Positions 20,166 through 29,567 of a DNA stretch of 64,000 nucleotides are shown here, one piece after another; position 1 is the stretch's first letter; each line of letters begins with the position of its first letter. Under the pieces are notes generated by a model. It saw only the letters and a program-made list of their open reading frames with translations, searched no databases and was not told where the DNA came from. The DNA is from Craspedostauros australis (Eukaryota > Bacillariophyta > Bacillariophyceae > Mastogloiales > Achnanthaceae). Location: NCBI GenBank assembly GCA_026770025.1, contig JAMXDE010000011.1, positions 2,232,001 to 2,296,000 of the forward strand, read 5' to 3'. A program made the position numbers and the translations under genes.

Positions 20166-22373
20166 ATGGACCATTCGCAGGAGACAATGAAGTCGCCAAC
20201 GACGCAACAACAGCAGCATCGTCAACAGCCACAGCAGCAACAGCAGCAACAACAGCAACAAGCAAGGGGAAAGAAGCGAAGACGAACGATGGAGGCTGGG
20301 AGTTCCACTTCGATTCCAGCTTCCGCTTCCAAACAGGCGGCCAATCCACAAGCCCCACCAGGATCTTCGTCAGGATCTTCTGTTGCAGCTTCTGCTGCGG
20401 ACAAGCCGGTTGTGAATTGCCTGATGGAGGGGCGCAGATGGGAAGAGGCGGAGGAGTACATGAGGCAGCACCCGGAACAAGTGCGATCGTCACATAATCC
20501 ATCCCCGCTGGCGTTGGCATGTCGTCTCGGAGCTCCCTACGACTGCATCGAGACTGCGTTGCGCCTGTGTCCTGCCAAGCTCCGGCATCTGCTGGACTCC
20601 AGAGGAACGCCCCTGCACGAGGCCATCGTGTGCGAAGAGGTTGGCCCCGACCTCATCCGTTTGCTCCTGGACGCGGATGAGGCCCTGGGCACGTCCTCGC
20701 CAAGGGCGGCCGTCATGCAGGACGTGGATGGCTACGTGCCGCTGCATCTGCTCATCCGAAGGCGGTTCCAATCGCACGTCATGGGGCAGGACGTGGGCAA
20801 CGGCCTCATGGAGATCCTCGAGATGCTCGTCAAGAGCTGCGCGGAGGCCGTGGTCGTGCCGGATCGCGGCGAGTACGAGGAACCGCCCATCGTCATGGCG
20901 TTGAAGGCCAACGTCTACGCGCCCCTCCTGCAGTCCGAAGACGAGACCATCGCCAGAATCGAACGCAACATACACGAGATGCTGCGCTGCATGCTCCGCC
21001 ATTACCCGCAGGCGGCCAGCTGCGTCTTTCGCGGCTACCGAGGCCAGTACACGGCGTTGCATTCGGCCGTCTTTCATGGCAGATGTCCGGAGACCTTGGA
21101 GCTCCTGCTCACCGCCGAGGCCAGGTGTCCATCGGACTACAAGTCCACGCTGCTCGCCAACACGCAGGAGGAGCTGCCGTTGCACTTTTGCACCATGCGA
21201 GGAGAACCGCCCAGGTCCGTCGCCTTGCTGGCGGAGGCAGCTCCCGAGGCCATGACGAGGAGGGATGCCTCCGGGTTGACGCCCATGCACTGGCTCTGGA
21301 TCCGATTCGTCAGCAATCTCCTGGCTCTGGAAGGTGGCAGAGGCGCGACGGAGGTCATGCGGTTGGAGGTGCACGCGCAGCAACAACAAGCACAACAACA
21401 AGCACAGCAGTCCACACAGCATCCCTACACGTCCTTCACTTCGTTGCACCAGGGAGACTTCGAGGCCGATCTCCAGCTGATCCGGAGGTTGGATCCTTCC
21501 GTTGACTTTCTCCGCATGCGACATATCCCAGAGGAGGTGCTCGGTGTATCCGATTCGATACACTGGGCGGAGCGGGCCATTGCGCTGCTGCAGCACGTCC
21601 GCGAACGGCACGAGGTTCATCAGGGAGACAACAATGACAACAACGAGGAGGAGGAAGGTCAGTTCATCGAATGGACGAGGTTGGAGGCAGTGGCGAGTCT
21701 GTTTTGGACGAAGGTCGTTGCCTTGCTGAGAGCGGCGTGGCTTGTCACGCCCGACCACGCCAACGAGCAGTTCTCCGTCGTCAAGATGGCATTCGCCACG
21801 CCATGCTGTCCACCGCCCATCGCCAGAATCGCCGTCGCGTTGTTCCCGCACGAAATGTCACACCCGGATTCGAACGGCAAGCTGCCGTTGCACCATGCCG
21901 CCGACAGGACCTGCCACCACTGGGATTTCCCAGGTGAGGATGCGACCAGCACCTCGGCAAGCGCGCGCCTCCTCACCAAGGAAACCATCTCGGTGCTCAA
22001 GCTGGCCATGTCCACAACGCCCAAGCCGCGCGCCAGCCATCGTGACAACACGCGGCGGGTACCCATGCATTACGTCATCCCCTCGCTCGTCGAAGCATCG
22101 TGCGTCGGCGGCAGATCGTGCATCGAACATCCCGTGTACGAGACTCTGGAGATCATTCGCAAATTCGTCTCGCTTCATCCCGAAGGCATCCAGCAGGCCG
22201 ATCCGGAGTCCGGTCTCGTGCCGTTCCTGCAGGCCACAGCCGAAGCCACCAAGCATCGCAGCGCGAGCAGCGGCGGATTCGCGAGTCCCTTTCCGGATGA
22301 ACCCTCCTTGTCCATCGTGTACTCGTTGCTGCGAGAGGACCAATCCTCCATCCGCATTGCGCTGGAGAGATGA
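20166..22373 (+). CDS. polyQ-containing ankyrin-repeat-like protein
   Basis: 735 residues, single exon, starting MDHSQETMKS. Residues 15-40 are Gln-rich (CAA/CAG mix) and are followed by a KKRRR nuclear-localisation-like cluster and an Ser/Ala/Pro linker. From about residue 80 there are divergent ankyrin-like units: NPSPLALACRLGAP, GTPLHEAIVCEE, GYVPLHLLIRRR, YTALHSAVFHGRCPETLELLL, ELPLHFCTMRGE, GLTPMHWLW and GKLPLHHAADRT. Many diatom-type genomes carry large families of such proteins; their partners are mostly unknown. A second Gln/Ala tract lies near residues 400-415. There is no membrane segment and no catalytic motif. A nuclear or cytosolic scaffold is an inference. Confidence 0.75.
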   Translation: MDHSQETMKSPTTQQQQHRQQPQQQQQQQQQQARGKKRRRTMEAGSSTSIPASASKQAANPQAPPGSSSGSSVAASAADKPVVNCLMEGRRWEEAEEYMRQHPEQVRSSHNPSPLALACRLGAPYDCIETALRLCPAKLRHLLDSRGTPLHEAIVCEEVGPDLIRLLLDADEALGTSSPRAAVMQDVDGYVPLHLLIRRRFQSHVMGQDVGNGLMEILEMLVKSCAEAVVVPDRGEYEEPPIVMALKANVYAPLLQSEDETIARIERNIHEMLRCMLRHYPQAASCVFRGYRGQYTALHSAVFHGRCPETLELLLTAEARCPSDYKSTLLANTQEELPLHFCTMRGEPPRSVALLAEAAPEAMTRRDASGLTPMHWLWIRFVSNLLALEGGRGATEVMRLEVHAQQQQAQQQAQQSTQHPYTSFTSLHQGDFEADLQLIRRLDPSVDFLRMRHIPEEVLGVSDSIHWAERAIALLQHVRERHEVHQGDNNDNNEEEEGQFIEWTRLEAVASLFWTKVVALLRAAWLVTPDHANEQFSVVKMAFATPCCPPPIARIAVALFPHEMSHPDSNGKLPLHHAADRTCHHWDFPGEDATSTSASARLLTKETISVLKLAMSTTPKPRASHRDNTRRVPMHYVIPSLVEASCVGGRSCIEHPVYETLEIIRKFVSLHPEGIQQADPESGLVPFLQATAEATKHRSASSGGFASPFPDEPSLSIVYSLLREDQSSIRIALER

Positions 22374-22713
22374 GCATGCACCATCGTGCCTACGCATACT
22401 CTATGCATACACTCCATTCCACCAGTGTTATACTCTAATATAGTTCATTATTATCACCATTCACTCGTGCAGTGTCTACAAACGACATTGTGTTCGTACC
22501 ATGTTGTTCAAGGTGAATGAGGATTTTACTTGTGTCAGATGAGTGGTGGACTTGCTTACCTGAGGTCGTACTATGCGTGGCGAGCAACAGAACTGTCGAG
22601 TATAGCACATACTGTCACATGTCCAACATCGTGATCATGAATACGATTGTCTCGTGCTGCGTTGCGCTGGTGCGGGCTCTGCTACTTGCACTAGAGTGCT
22701 GCCGCTACTACTG
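22374..22713. other. convergent 3' flanks
   Basis: 340 bp between two stop codons on opposite strands. CATACTCTATGCAT lies 12-30 bp after the ankyrin-gene stop. No gene seen. Confidence 0.55.
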
Positions 22714-24409
22714 TTACTGCTTCTGCTGTTGTTGCTGCTGCTTCTTTGCCATGATCTCGTGCCATTTCTCGTACTTTCGCTTGTCGTTCTCCGCCTTCTC
22801 CTGCTGTCTGCGGTTGAGGAAGCCCTTGAGCCCGGTGTCCACCTGCGGTGGCGGTGCACCCACAAGATCCTTCGAAGTGATTTGCGTCGGTGCGAATGTG
22901 CCCTCCCTTGGTTCCAGTTCCGGTGTGATATCGGCGGATCTTCGCGCCATCTTGGCAATGCCACTTAGCCCTCGGCTGGCGCGGTCGGCGCTCTTGTTCT
23001 GGAAGAACTTGACACGTCGTTCCTGCTCGTCCGCGATCTCATCCGCGTCCATGCCGTCGTACTGCCGCAGCAGACCAGGGATGTCACTGTAGCCCTGCCG
23101 GGCGATCTCGATGAGGAATGGCGTGATGCGTGCCAGCGTGTTGTCTTCCAGATCCGTCGGGTCCTTGTAGGGCTTGACGCGGATGAGATTTTCAGGATTG
23201 AACTGCACTTCGGCTGGGTCGTCATCCAGAACGATGATGCGATTGATGTTGCGGTTCAAGCGGTTGAGATCCTTGACGTGGATGCCCTTCTTGTAGTGAG
23301 TTGCGTCACGGTAGAGTCTGTGCATGATGCAGCCGTGCTTGTCCAGGGATTGGACCACAGGCTCGGCGATGCCGTCGATGGATGGTGAGTACAGCACGAT
23401 CTCGTAGTACTGTGCCATGTCCATCAGGAACTTGTCAACACCCGGGCGCTTTGCATGTCTCCAACCGTACTTCCTGTCCCAGGTGGAGCAAACCAAGGTG
23501 CTCTCGAGGTCCAGAACGAGCGTGTGTGGCACCGGAATGTCATGTGGAACGTTTGGCATCTGCATTCGTAGTTTGCATCGAGTGGGACGTTGAGCAAGAG
23601 GTGGAGTGAAATGTGTGTGGCATACCATGGTGCAAAGGCAATGGAGGGAGCGCGCAAGGGCGGGGATGTGAAAATGATGAGATGACAAGGCATTAGTGAT
23701 GTGATGTGATGTGCTGTGATGATCGGAGTATTCCGCACATCGGCGATGGGGAAATCGCTCCAGCATCAAATGCTCAACAACGATTGCTGACCAGCTACTT
23801 CACCATCATTTGTAAACTGCATTCATTCAGTGGCAGTGTCGACTTTGTTGGTCCCAACAGAGCACATCACCAAAGAGTAATGCACTCTCAGGCAATACAT
23901 GACAGTGTTTTGGAACGCACCTGAGACCAATCAGGAAGCAGCTTGTCATGTGAAGGCTTGATGATATCCTCGGCGTAGACCTCCAGGACTTCCGTCAATC
24001 CGATCGCCTCGGCAAACTTCGCCGGCGGGCTCTGATCGTCCGCGAGCCCCCAAACCAGCAGGCCCGCCGGGATGATCATCCCAGCGTACCAAATCATATC
24101 GGACGATGTGGGTGGAGCGGCGGAGATCTCGGCTGATCCTGCTTCTGCGGCAGCCTCACCCGATGTCGCGGCTTTCGTCTCTGCTGCGTTCGCGGTGGCG
24201 GACTCCTCCTTGGCCAAAGTCTCCGACACCACCTTCGAATCCTTGGTCGTCTTGTCGGAGAAGAAGCGGTTGTTCCTGATGGCGGTCCTGCCACGAACGC
24301 TGGCGTCGGCCTTCGAATACCACTGCGGCGTGATCAGCTTGTTCGGTTTGGCCGAAGCTGCCACCAACCGCCTCGTGGCCGCGGACATCAGCACATTGCG
24401 TCCGAACAT
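22714..24409 (-). CDS. TIM50: mitochondrial inner-membrane import receptor TIM50, 2 exons
   Basis: Exons 24409-23921 and 23559-22714 join in phase 0 (CAG|GTGCGT ... GCAG|ATG) to 444 residues, rebuilding LLPDWSQ|MPNVPHDIPVPHTLVLDL. The N-terminus is Arg/Ser/Ala-rich without acids, like a matrix presequence. One membrane span (MIWYAGMIIPAGLLVWGLA) follows, then the FCP1/NIF-like domain in the intermembrane space: DLESTLVCSTWD, GWRHAKRPGVDKFL, YEIVLYSPS, HRLYRDATHYKKG, IIVLDDDP. The catalytic DxDx(T/V) motif is degenerate (DLEST), as usual for TIM50, so it should act as a presequence receptor of TIM23 and not as a phosphatase. The tail is Lys/Gln-rich. Confidence 0.93.
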
Positions 24410-25295
24410 GACGTATTCTCAGCGTGCCTCTATCCCGAATCGTGCACTGGATATGAATGTGAGTATGGTATTGAAACGATACAGGTATGGCATGCAGTCT
24501 GATCCCTGCTCTGTCTCTATCTCTCTCTCTTTCTCGCTCGCTTTGGGCTTGGTTTGGTGTGCGAGATCTTTGATGTGCAGGTTTGTGATTGCGTTCAGTG
24601 TGGATCGCACCAGCGTTCGTGTGGTGGCAGTCACACCACCACCACCAGCGACATCACTTGCTTTGCCAAGGTTTGGATTCTTTGTTTGCGGACAGAAATA
24701 TCATTCACGAACCAGTCACGTGAGGTTGTTGCTGTGTCGTCCAGTTTGTCCCAACATCGCGCGCTGGCGTGTGACACACATGAAAGCATTCGGAGAGTTG
24801 GCGATGCAGCGATCTCGTCATAATTTGGACCCATGTTCATGTGTGCACACAATCACATGTCTCTCCACGATTTCAACGTCGTTGGTCCTTTCCCACGTTT
24901 TGCGATCGGCATCCATCGTGTCCATTTCATGTTCACGCTGTGTTCATTTCGTGTTCCTGACTGCCAAATCCATCAATCCATCCACGCAAACAACATACTC
25001 GCACTCGCACTCGCAATCGCAATCGCAATCCACGGAACGTGTCAGCTACACCACCGCGGACAGCAAGCAAGCAAGCAAGCACATTGTTTCATTGAGCTCA
25101 CATCGTGTGGCTTTGGACTTTGGGCTTTGGACATTCTGCCATCGCTTTGCACTCTCCCGGCTTCACTGATTCATCGATTCATCGATTCATTCATTCATTC
25201 ATTTGCAACTCGGCCATCCATCCACAAACCAGCGCTGTAACGAAATCACCTCAGAAAAGGAAGCAGCATCAGTTTCATCTTCAGCCATATCCATC
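24410..25295. other. divergent promoter region of TIM50 and FZR1, microsatellite-rich
   Basis: No gene supported. Short runs of CTCGCA/AATCGC (about 24998-25030), (GCAA)n (about 25062-25080) and (ATTC)n (about 25165-25202) precede the FZR1 ATG. A 365-codon ORF from 24072 overlaps TIM50 exon 1 in antisense and has no domain. Confidence 0.6.
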
Positions 25296-27071
25296 ATGAA
25301 ATCACCACAGACACGCGGCCACCACGGGAACAGCACCATGACTCTGAGCCAAAGCCGCGCACCAGGCCTCAGACCAAGCTCCGCCTTTCAGACGCCGACG
25401 AAGTCCGTGCTGCGCCGAGCGTACTCCACGAACAGCGCCAGAAAGTCGCGACTTTCGGCATCGCCGTACACATCGCTCACGCCATCATCTTCGGTATCAT
25501 GCAGATCGCTGTTCTCACCGTCGGGATCGGAGTCCACATCGGATCGTTTCATCCCATCGCGGCGCGGCATGAATGTCGACTTCGTGCGCAGGGCCATTCT
25601 GTCACCGGACAGGTCGGACAGAAAGCGCAAGAGGAACAACACCAGCAACAGCAGATCGAATTCCAATCGCAGCAACTCCAACCAAAGCAACACGCGCAAC
25701 AATGACAATCGCAACGATGGCGATGACGATGATGACAGCAGCAGCGATGGCGCAGCGCAAGCCCCGCAGGAGACCCCGATCCAGAAGGAATTCAAGCGCA
25801 GGATGCTGAGCTCTCTGTGCAATATACCGCTTGACAAGCTGGATGAGAATGCCCAACCCGTCGGATTGTTGTCGTACAATGGACGATCGTCGACTCGGCA
25901 GGACAGCTCCACCAGGCGACGGTCGAAGGCGGAGGATCCGTACTCGCAAGACAACCTGCGGGTGTTCCAGGCATTCGAAAACCTCGACAGTCCCCTCGTC
26001 GCGGCTGCCACGAGCGATGCCATCACGCGCAAGATACCCAGTGCTCCCATCCGCATCCTGGATGCGCCGGATCTGGTCGACGACTACTACCTCAACCTCA
26101 TTTCTTGGAGCAGCGACAACATCCTGGCGGTGGCGCTGGCCCAGTGCGTGTACCTCTGGAACGCCAGCACGGGTGAGATCCAGCACCTGTGCACGGTGGA
26201 GGGTGCCGAGAATTACGTGACCTCCGTATCGTGGTGCACGCAGAGCGGGCAGACCAAGTATCTCTCCATCGGAACCAACTCCTGCGAGGTGCAGCTGTGG
26301 GATTGTCAGGCCCTGCGCCTCGTGCGGACGTTGCGAGGACACAACGGTCGCGTGACGTCGTTGGCATGGGGACAGGGCAGGCTGAGTTCGGGGGCGAGGG
26401 ACTCGCTCATCCTGAACCACGATCTACGATCGGCTAACCACATCACCTCCAAGTACCGCGGCCACGAGCAGGAGGTGTGCGGGCTGCAATGGAATGAGGA
26501 TGGCACGACCTTGGCGAGCGGCGGCAACGAGAACCTGCTGTGCATCTGGGATGCGGCCTCATCCTCCGCATCCAGGCGCAGAGGACTGCAATCCAACGAG
26601 AGCATGCCGAGACTCGTGCTGCGACAGCACAAGGCAGCAGTGAAGGCCCTCAACTGGTGTCCCTTCCACCGCGGGATGCTGGCAAGCGGCGGCGGTACTG
26701 CGGATCGCACCATCAAGCTCTGGAACTCCAACAGCGGCGCCATGCTCAACTCCATCGACACCGGCTCGCAGGTCTGCTCTCTGCTGTGGAGCAAGCACAA
26801 CCGCGAACTCGTCAGTTCGCACGGATTCTCCGAGAACCAGCTGATTCTGTGGAAGTACGGCAGCGGCGCCAAGCTCATCAAGGCGAAAGAGTTCACGGGC
26901 CACACCTCCCGCGTTCTGAGCCTCGCAGCAAGCCCCGACGGCAGCACGGTCGTATCAGCGGCAGGCGACGAGACGCTGCGATTCTGGAACATCTTTGGTG
27001 CGCCCAAGAGCAAGCGAACGTCGTCTCTGCCTTTGGCGGACTTGTCGTTCGGTATGCCCACCATTCGGTGA
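25296..27071 (+). CDS. FZR1: APC/C activator CDH1/FZR1 (CCS52), WD40 protein
   Basis: 591 residues in one exon. The N-terminal C-box is DRFIPSRRG (CDH1 form). A Lys/Arg/Asn/Ser repeat and an acidic run (about 110-160) follow, then FQAFENLDSP, RKIPSAPIRILDAPDLVDDYYLNLISWS and seven WD40 blades including TKYLSIGTNSCEVQLWD and RTLRGHNGRVTSLAW. The protein ends in Ile-Arg, the IR tail that docks on APC3/CDC27. The C-box wording and LDAPDL.DDYYLNL favour CDH1 over CDC20. It recruits D-box and KEN substrates to the anaphase-promoting complex in late mitosis and G1, or for endocycles. The ATG at 25296 is the first in frame. Confidence 0.93.
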   Translation: MKSPQTRGHHGNSTMTLSQSRAPGLRPSSAFQTPTKSVLRRAYSTNSARKSRLSASPYTSLTPSSSVSCRSLFSPSGSESTSDRFIPSRRGMNVDFVRRAILSPDRSDRKRKRNNTSNSRSNSNRSNSNQSNTRNNDNRNDGDDDDDSSSDGAAQAPQETPIQKEFKRRMLSSLCNIPLDKLDENAQPVGLLSYNGRSSTRQDSSTRRRSKAEDPYSQDNLRVFQAFENLDSPLVAAATSDAITRKIPSAPIRILDAPDLVDDYYLNLISWSSDNILAVALAQCVYLWNASTGEIQHLCTVEGAENYVTSVSWCTQSGQTKYLSIGTNSCEVQLWDCQALRLVRTLRGHNGRVTSLAWGQGRLSSGARDSLILNHDLRSANHITSKYRGHEQEVCGLQWNEDGTTLASGGNENLLCIWDAASSSASRRRGLQSNESMPRLVLRQHKAAVKALNWCPFHRGMLASGGGTADRTIKLWNSNSGAMLNSIDTGSQVCSLLWSKHNRELVSSHGFSENQLILWKYGSGAKLIKAKEFTGHTSRVLSLAASPDGSTVVSAAGDETLRFWNIFGAPKSKRTSSLPLADLSFGMPTIR

Positions 27072-27638
27072 GGATGCTGACGATGATGCTGTCAAGAAGG
27101 ACACGTCGGAGGAGGACAAGGAGTGTACGTACTCTACTAGTATTGGTACGCATGCCCAAGTGGCATACGTTACATCCATACATGGTAGTACCGTATGGCT
27201 CCCCCAATGCAATGAAAGCGTGTTGATCTTCTGCGACGATCGATAGAGCAAATGAATCGACATAATGTCATATTCTTTACGGCTATTCTCAAGTATTATA
27301 CTCGGACACTGGTCTCGGACACTGGTCTCGGAGTCTAAACGTTAACATAGGAACCAGGAATCAGTTCGAATCATCTTTACCAACGCAATCCCTTCCATCC
27401 ATTGCGCAATGCAAAGGTACAGATAGCACACGAGCAGAGGCGATTGAAAGCGGTGCTCAACTCTCAGACTCAAATATGGAACGGTGTCTTTCATGTATTA
27501 CGTGCGCTTACTTGCCCTGTTCGAAACATTACACACTCTAAGTATTCTCCATTCATCACCATCGTGTCTCTCTCTCTCTGGAGACTACTCTGTGTAGTGC
27601 ATCTTCCAAGGTTGTACTCTCCGTCCGAACACCCGCTC
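27072..27638. other. convergent 3' flanks of FZR1 and PSMA4
   Basis: 567 bp, no gene. GTACGTACTCTACT at 27125-27138 is one of the recurring 3' motifs. CTCGGACACTGGT is repeated twice in tandem (13-bp unit, about 27301-27331). Confidence 0.6.
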
Positions 27639-28764
27639 TTAGGCATCGCCGGCCGATGCGGTCTCGGTTTCGACAGCTTCGATGACCTGCTGCGCCTCTT
27701 CCGTCTTGAGGATGTGATGCACGCACTTCCCATCCTCGACAGTCAAGGTGAAGAGCTCCATCTTCTCGACGGCCGCGGCTGTGGTGGTTCCATCCATCGT
27801 TCTGTTGAGGACCTTGACGGCCAGCTTGAGCGCATCCTGCAAGTCGGGAATCTTCTCATCCTCTGTCGCCTCCCCGGTGATGTATTCAGATTTGAGCAGC
27901 GACTTTCCGGCCTGGTTGTTGGAGCCGATGACGGTGGCCTTCCACCCGCTGTAGTTTCCGCTTGGATCCGATTGGTACAGCTGGAATCCGTGCTGCTCGT
28001 CGTAGCCAGCAAACAGGAAGGAGACACCGAAGGGACGCAAACCACCGCGCTGCGTGTAAAACTGCTTGTAATTGCACACGTACTCCACTAACTGCTCGAC
28101 GGGAATCGGTTCCTGGTACTGGTACTGATATCGCCCGGCCCTCAAGCGGGCTTGATCAATGAGCATGTTGGCATCGGCAGTCAGACCAGCCACATTGCAC
28201 GCTGCGTGGTTGCAGAGCTGGTAGGTCTTCTCTGATGTCTTGGCAGGCGCTAGCAATCCGCTGGTGATTCTGCGCTCGCTGGCCATCACAATTCCATCCG
28301 ATGCAAGGATACCCACGCAGGTTCCCGCGTTGTTGATGGCCTCAATGGCGTACTCCACCTGCACTCGAAGCACATTCCCAAGTCGCAGGTTTCAGCGTGC
28401 GTCGAAGATGCAGGGAGTGGCAGGGAGTGCATCAAGATGGGTAACAAGAAGGTTGGATGGGATGGGTGAGCAAACGTGACGCAATCGCACTCTAATGCAC
28501 TGCACTGCACAACACAAAGCATAGGCACGGGCACGCAGCAACTGAATTGCAACGCTGCGCTTGGCCAACTTGCAATGTACGAGAGTAGCAAGAAAGACAG
28601 CTAGCCGCATCCGCGGCTGCCACTCCACCATCATTTCGCTAACGATCCATCCATGCGCCCATGCATGCACGCGCCCGTTCGTCCGTTCGTCCTTTCATCC
28701 GTACCTGATGCAGACGACCCTCGGGAGAGAAGGTCGTTGTTGAGGAATCGTATCGTCGGGCCAT
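27639..28764 (-). CDS. PSMA4: 20S proteasome subunit alpha type 4 (alpha3), 2 exons
   Basis: Exon 1 is 60 nt (28764-28705) and encodes MARRYDSSTTTFSPEGRLHQ; exon 2 (28358-27639) continues VEYAIEAINNAGTCVGILA, giving 259 residues. The N-terminal RYDSST.TFSPEGRL.QVEYA helix is the alpha-subunit signature that gates the core particle. Later motifs QYQEPIPVEQLV, GLRPFGVSFL, GFQLYQSDPSGNY and GWKATVIGSNN assign it to the PSMA4/alpha3 type. Alpha subunits have no catalytic threonine, and none is expected. It acts in the cytosol and nucleus in the outer ring of the 20S proteasome. The intron (GTACGG...GCAG) is in phase 0 and sits 20 codons from the start. Confidence 0.96.
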
Positions 28765-29069
28765 GGTGTTGCTTGTTGGGAAGGATGGAGAAGGACGAAC
28801 CGTGAGGTGAGGTTGCTATGTGCGATGCCGTTTGTTGATGGAGGTCTTGAGGAGGCGACGACTGTTGTGGCTGTCTGGGATAGTCTTCGTCGTTGCCGTT
28901 GCTGTTGGCACCGTCCTCGACTTCACCCACAACAAGAGACCATCCAACAACAACGAGCCTCACAAGCACAACCAAAAGATCGCAACAGAACCGGAAAGAT
29001 GCGCCGCGAAGAAATCCATTCATGAATCGAACGAGTCGAAGTAGCATGTTGTGTTTGTTGGTGGCGTTA

Positions 29070-29083
29070 TTTTGGCGTCAAAA
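29070..29083. promoter_or_regulatory. E2F-like near-palindrome TTTTGGCGTCAAAA
   Basis: Matches the E2F/DP consensus TTTSSCGC in one orientation and differs from a perfect palindrome at one base. It lies 35 bp from a perfect copy. Confidence 0.5.
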
Positions 29084-29104
29084 GACGTTAAATTCACTGT
29101 TTCT

Positions 29105-29118
29105 TTTGGCGCCAAAAT
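29105..29118. promoter_or_regulatory. perfect E2F/DP palindrome TTTTGGCGCCAAAA
   Basis: A two-way E2F consensus site about 340 bp upstream of PSMA4 and 450 bp upstream of the AAA ATPase. With its neighbour it suggests cell-cycle control of one or both genes; this is inferred from sequence only. Confidence 0.6.
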
Positions 29119-29280
29119 GTCGCTCGCACCAGAAATTGTTTGACGCCTTCCATCACGTCACATGCATGCAAATGGGTCGCCTCTCCGGAGCCAAGACGTA
29201 GCACTTCGATGAGACCATGGTTTGATCACATCAGGATGATTTGGGCATCCTTCATTGTGGGGAGCGATGTGCCATAGCCT

Positions 29281-29294
29281 GTAGAGTACTCTAC
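29281..29294. repeat. perfect 14-bp palindrome GTAGAGTACTCTAC
   Basis: Self-complementary over its full length and built on the GAGTACTC core that recurs in intergenic DNA of this window. Confidence 0.4.
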
Positions 29295-29567
29295 GGGTCT
29301 CCATCCAGAATCGGTATCTTATCAGTCCCGTTAAATGTGAATATCCGTGAATGGGCGCAACCATCAAAATCGTGAAACGGTGAGAACAAGTGATCGCCCA
29401 TCAGCAGCAATCACCAAAGAGCACCACACTTGTGCCACACTCCACTCCACATCAGACCCCAACATCCGTGTCTCCTGCCATCAACACGGAGACAAGCAGC
29501 CAACGCACTCACCAGCAGAATCGGCGTGCAATTGGGACACCATCAGCACATACTCTGAACAGTGCAA

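Larger units (their letters stand above)
28765..29567. other. divergent promoter region of PSMA4 and the AAA ATPase gene
   Basis: 803 bp with no gene. It holds two E2F-like palindromes and a 14-bp palindrome, listed separately. Confidence 0.6.

Noticed and set aside
20490..21851. 453-codon ORF on the minus strand opposite the ankyrin-type gene
   Set aside because: Antisense shadow caused by codon bias of the plus-strand gene; composition is His/Arg/Gln-rich with no domain.
24072..25169. 365-codon plus-strand ORF overlapping TIM50 exon 1
   Set aside because: Its first part is antisense to a well-supported TIM50 exon and the rest is simple-sequence DNA.
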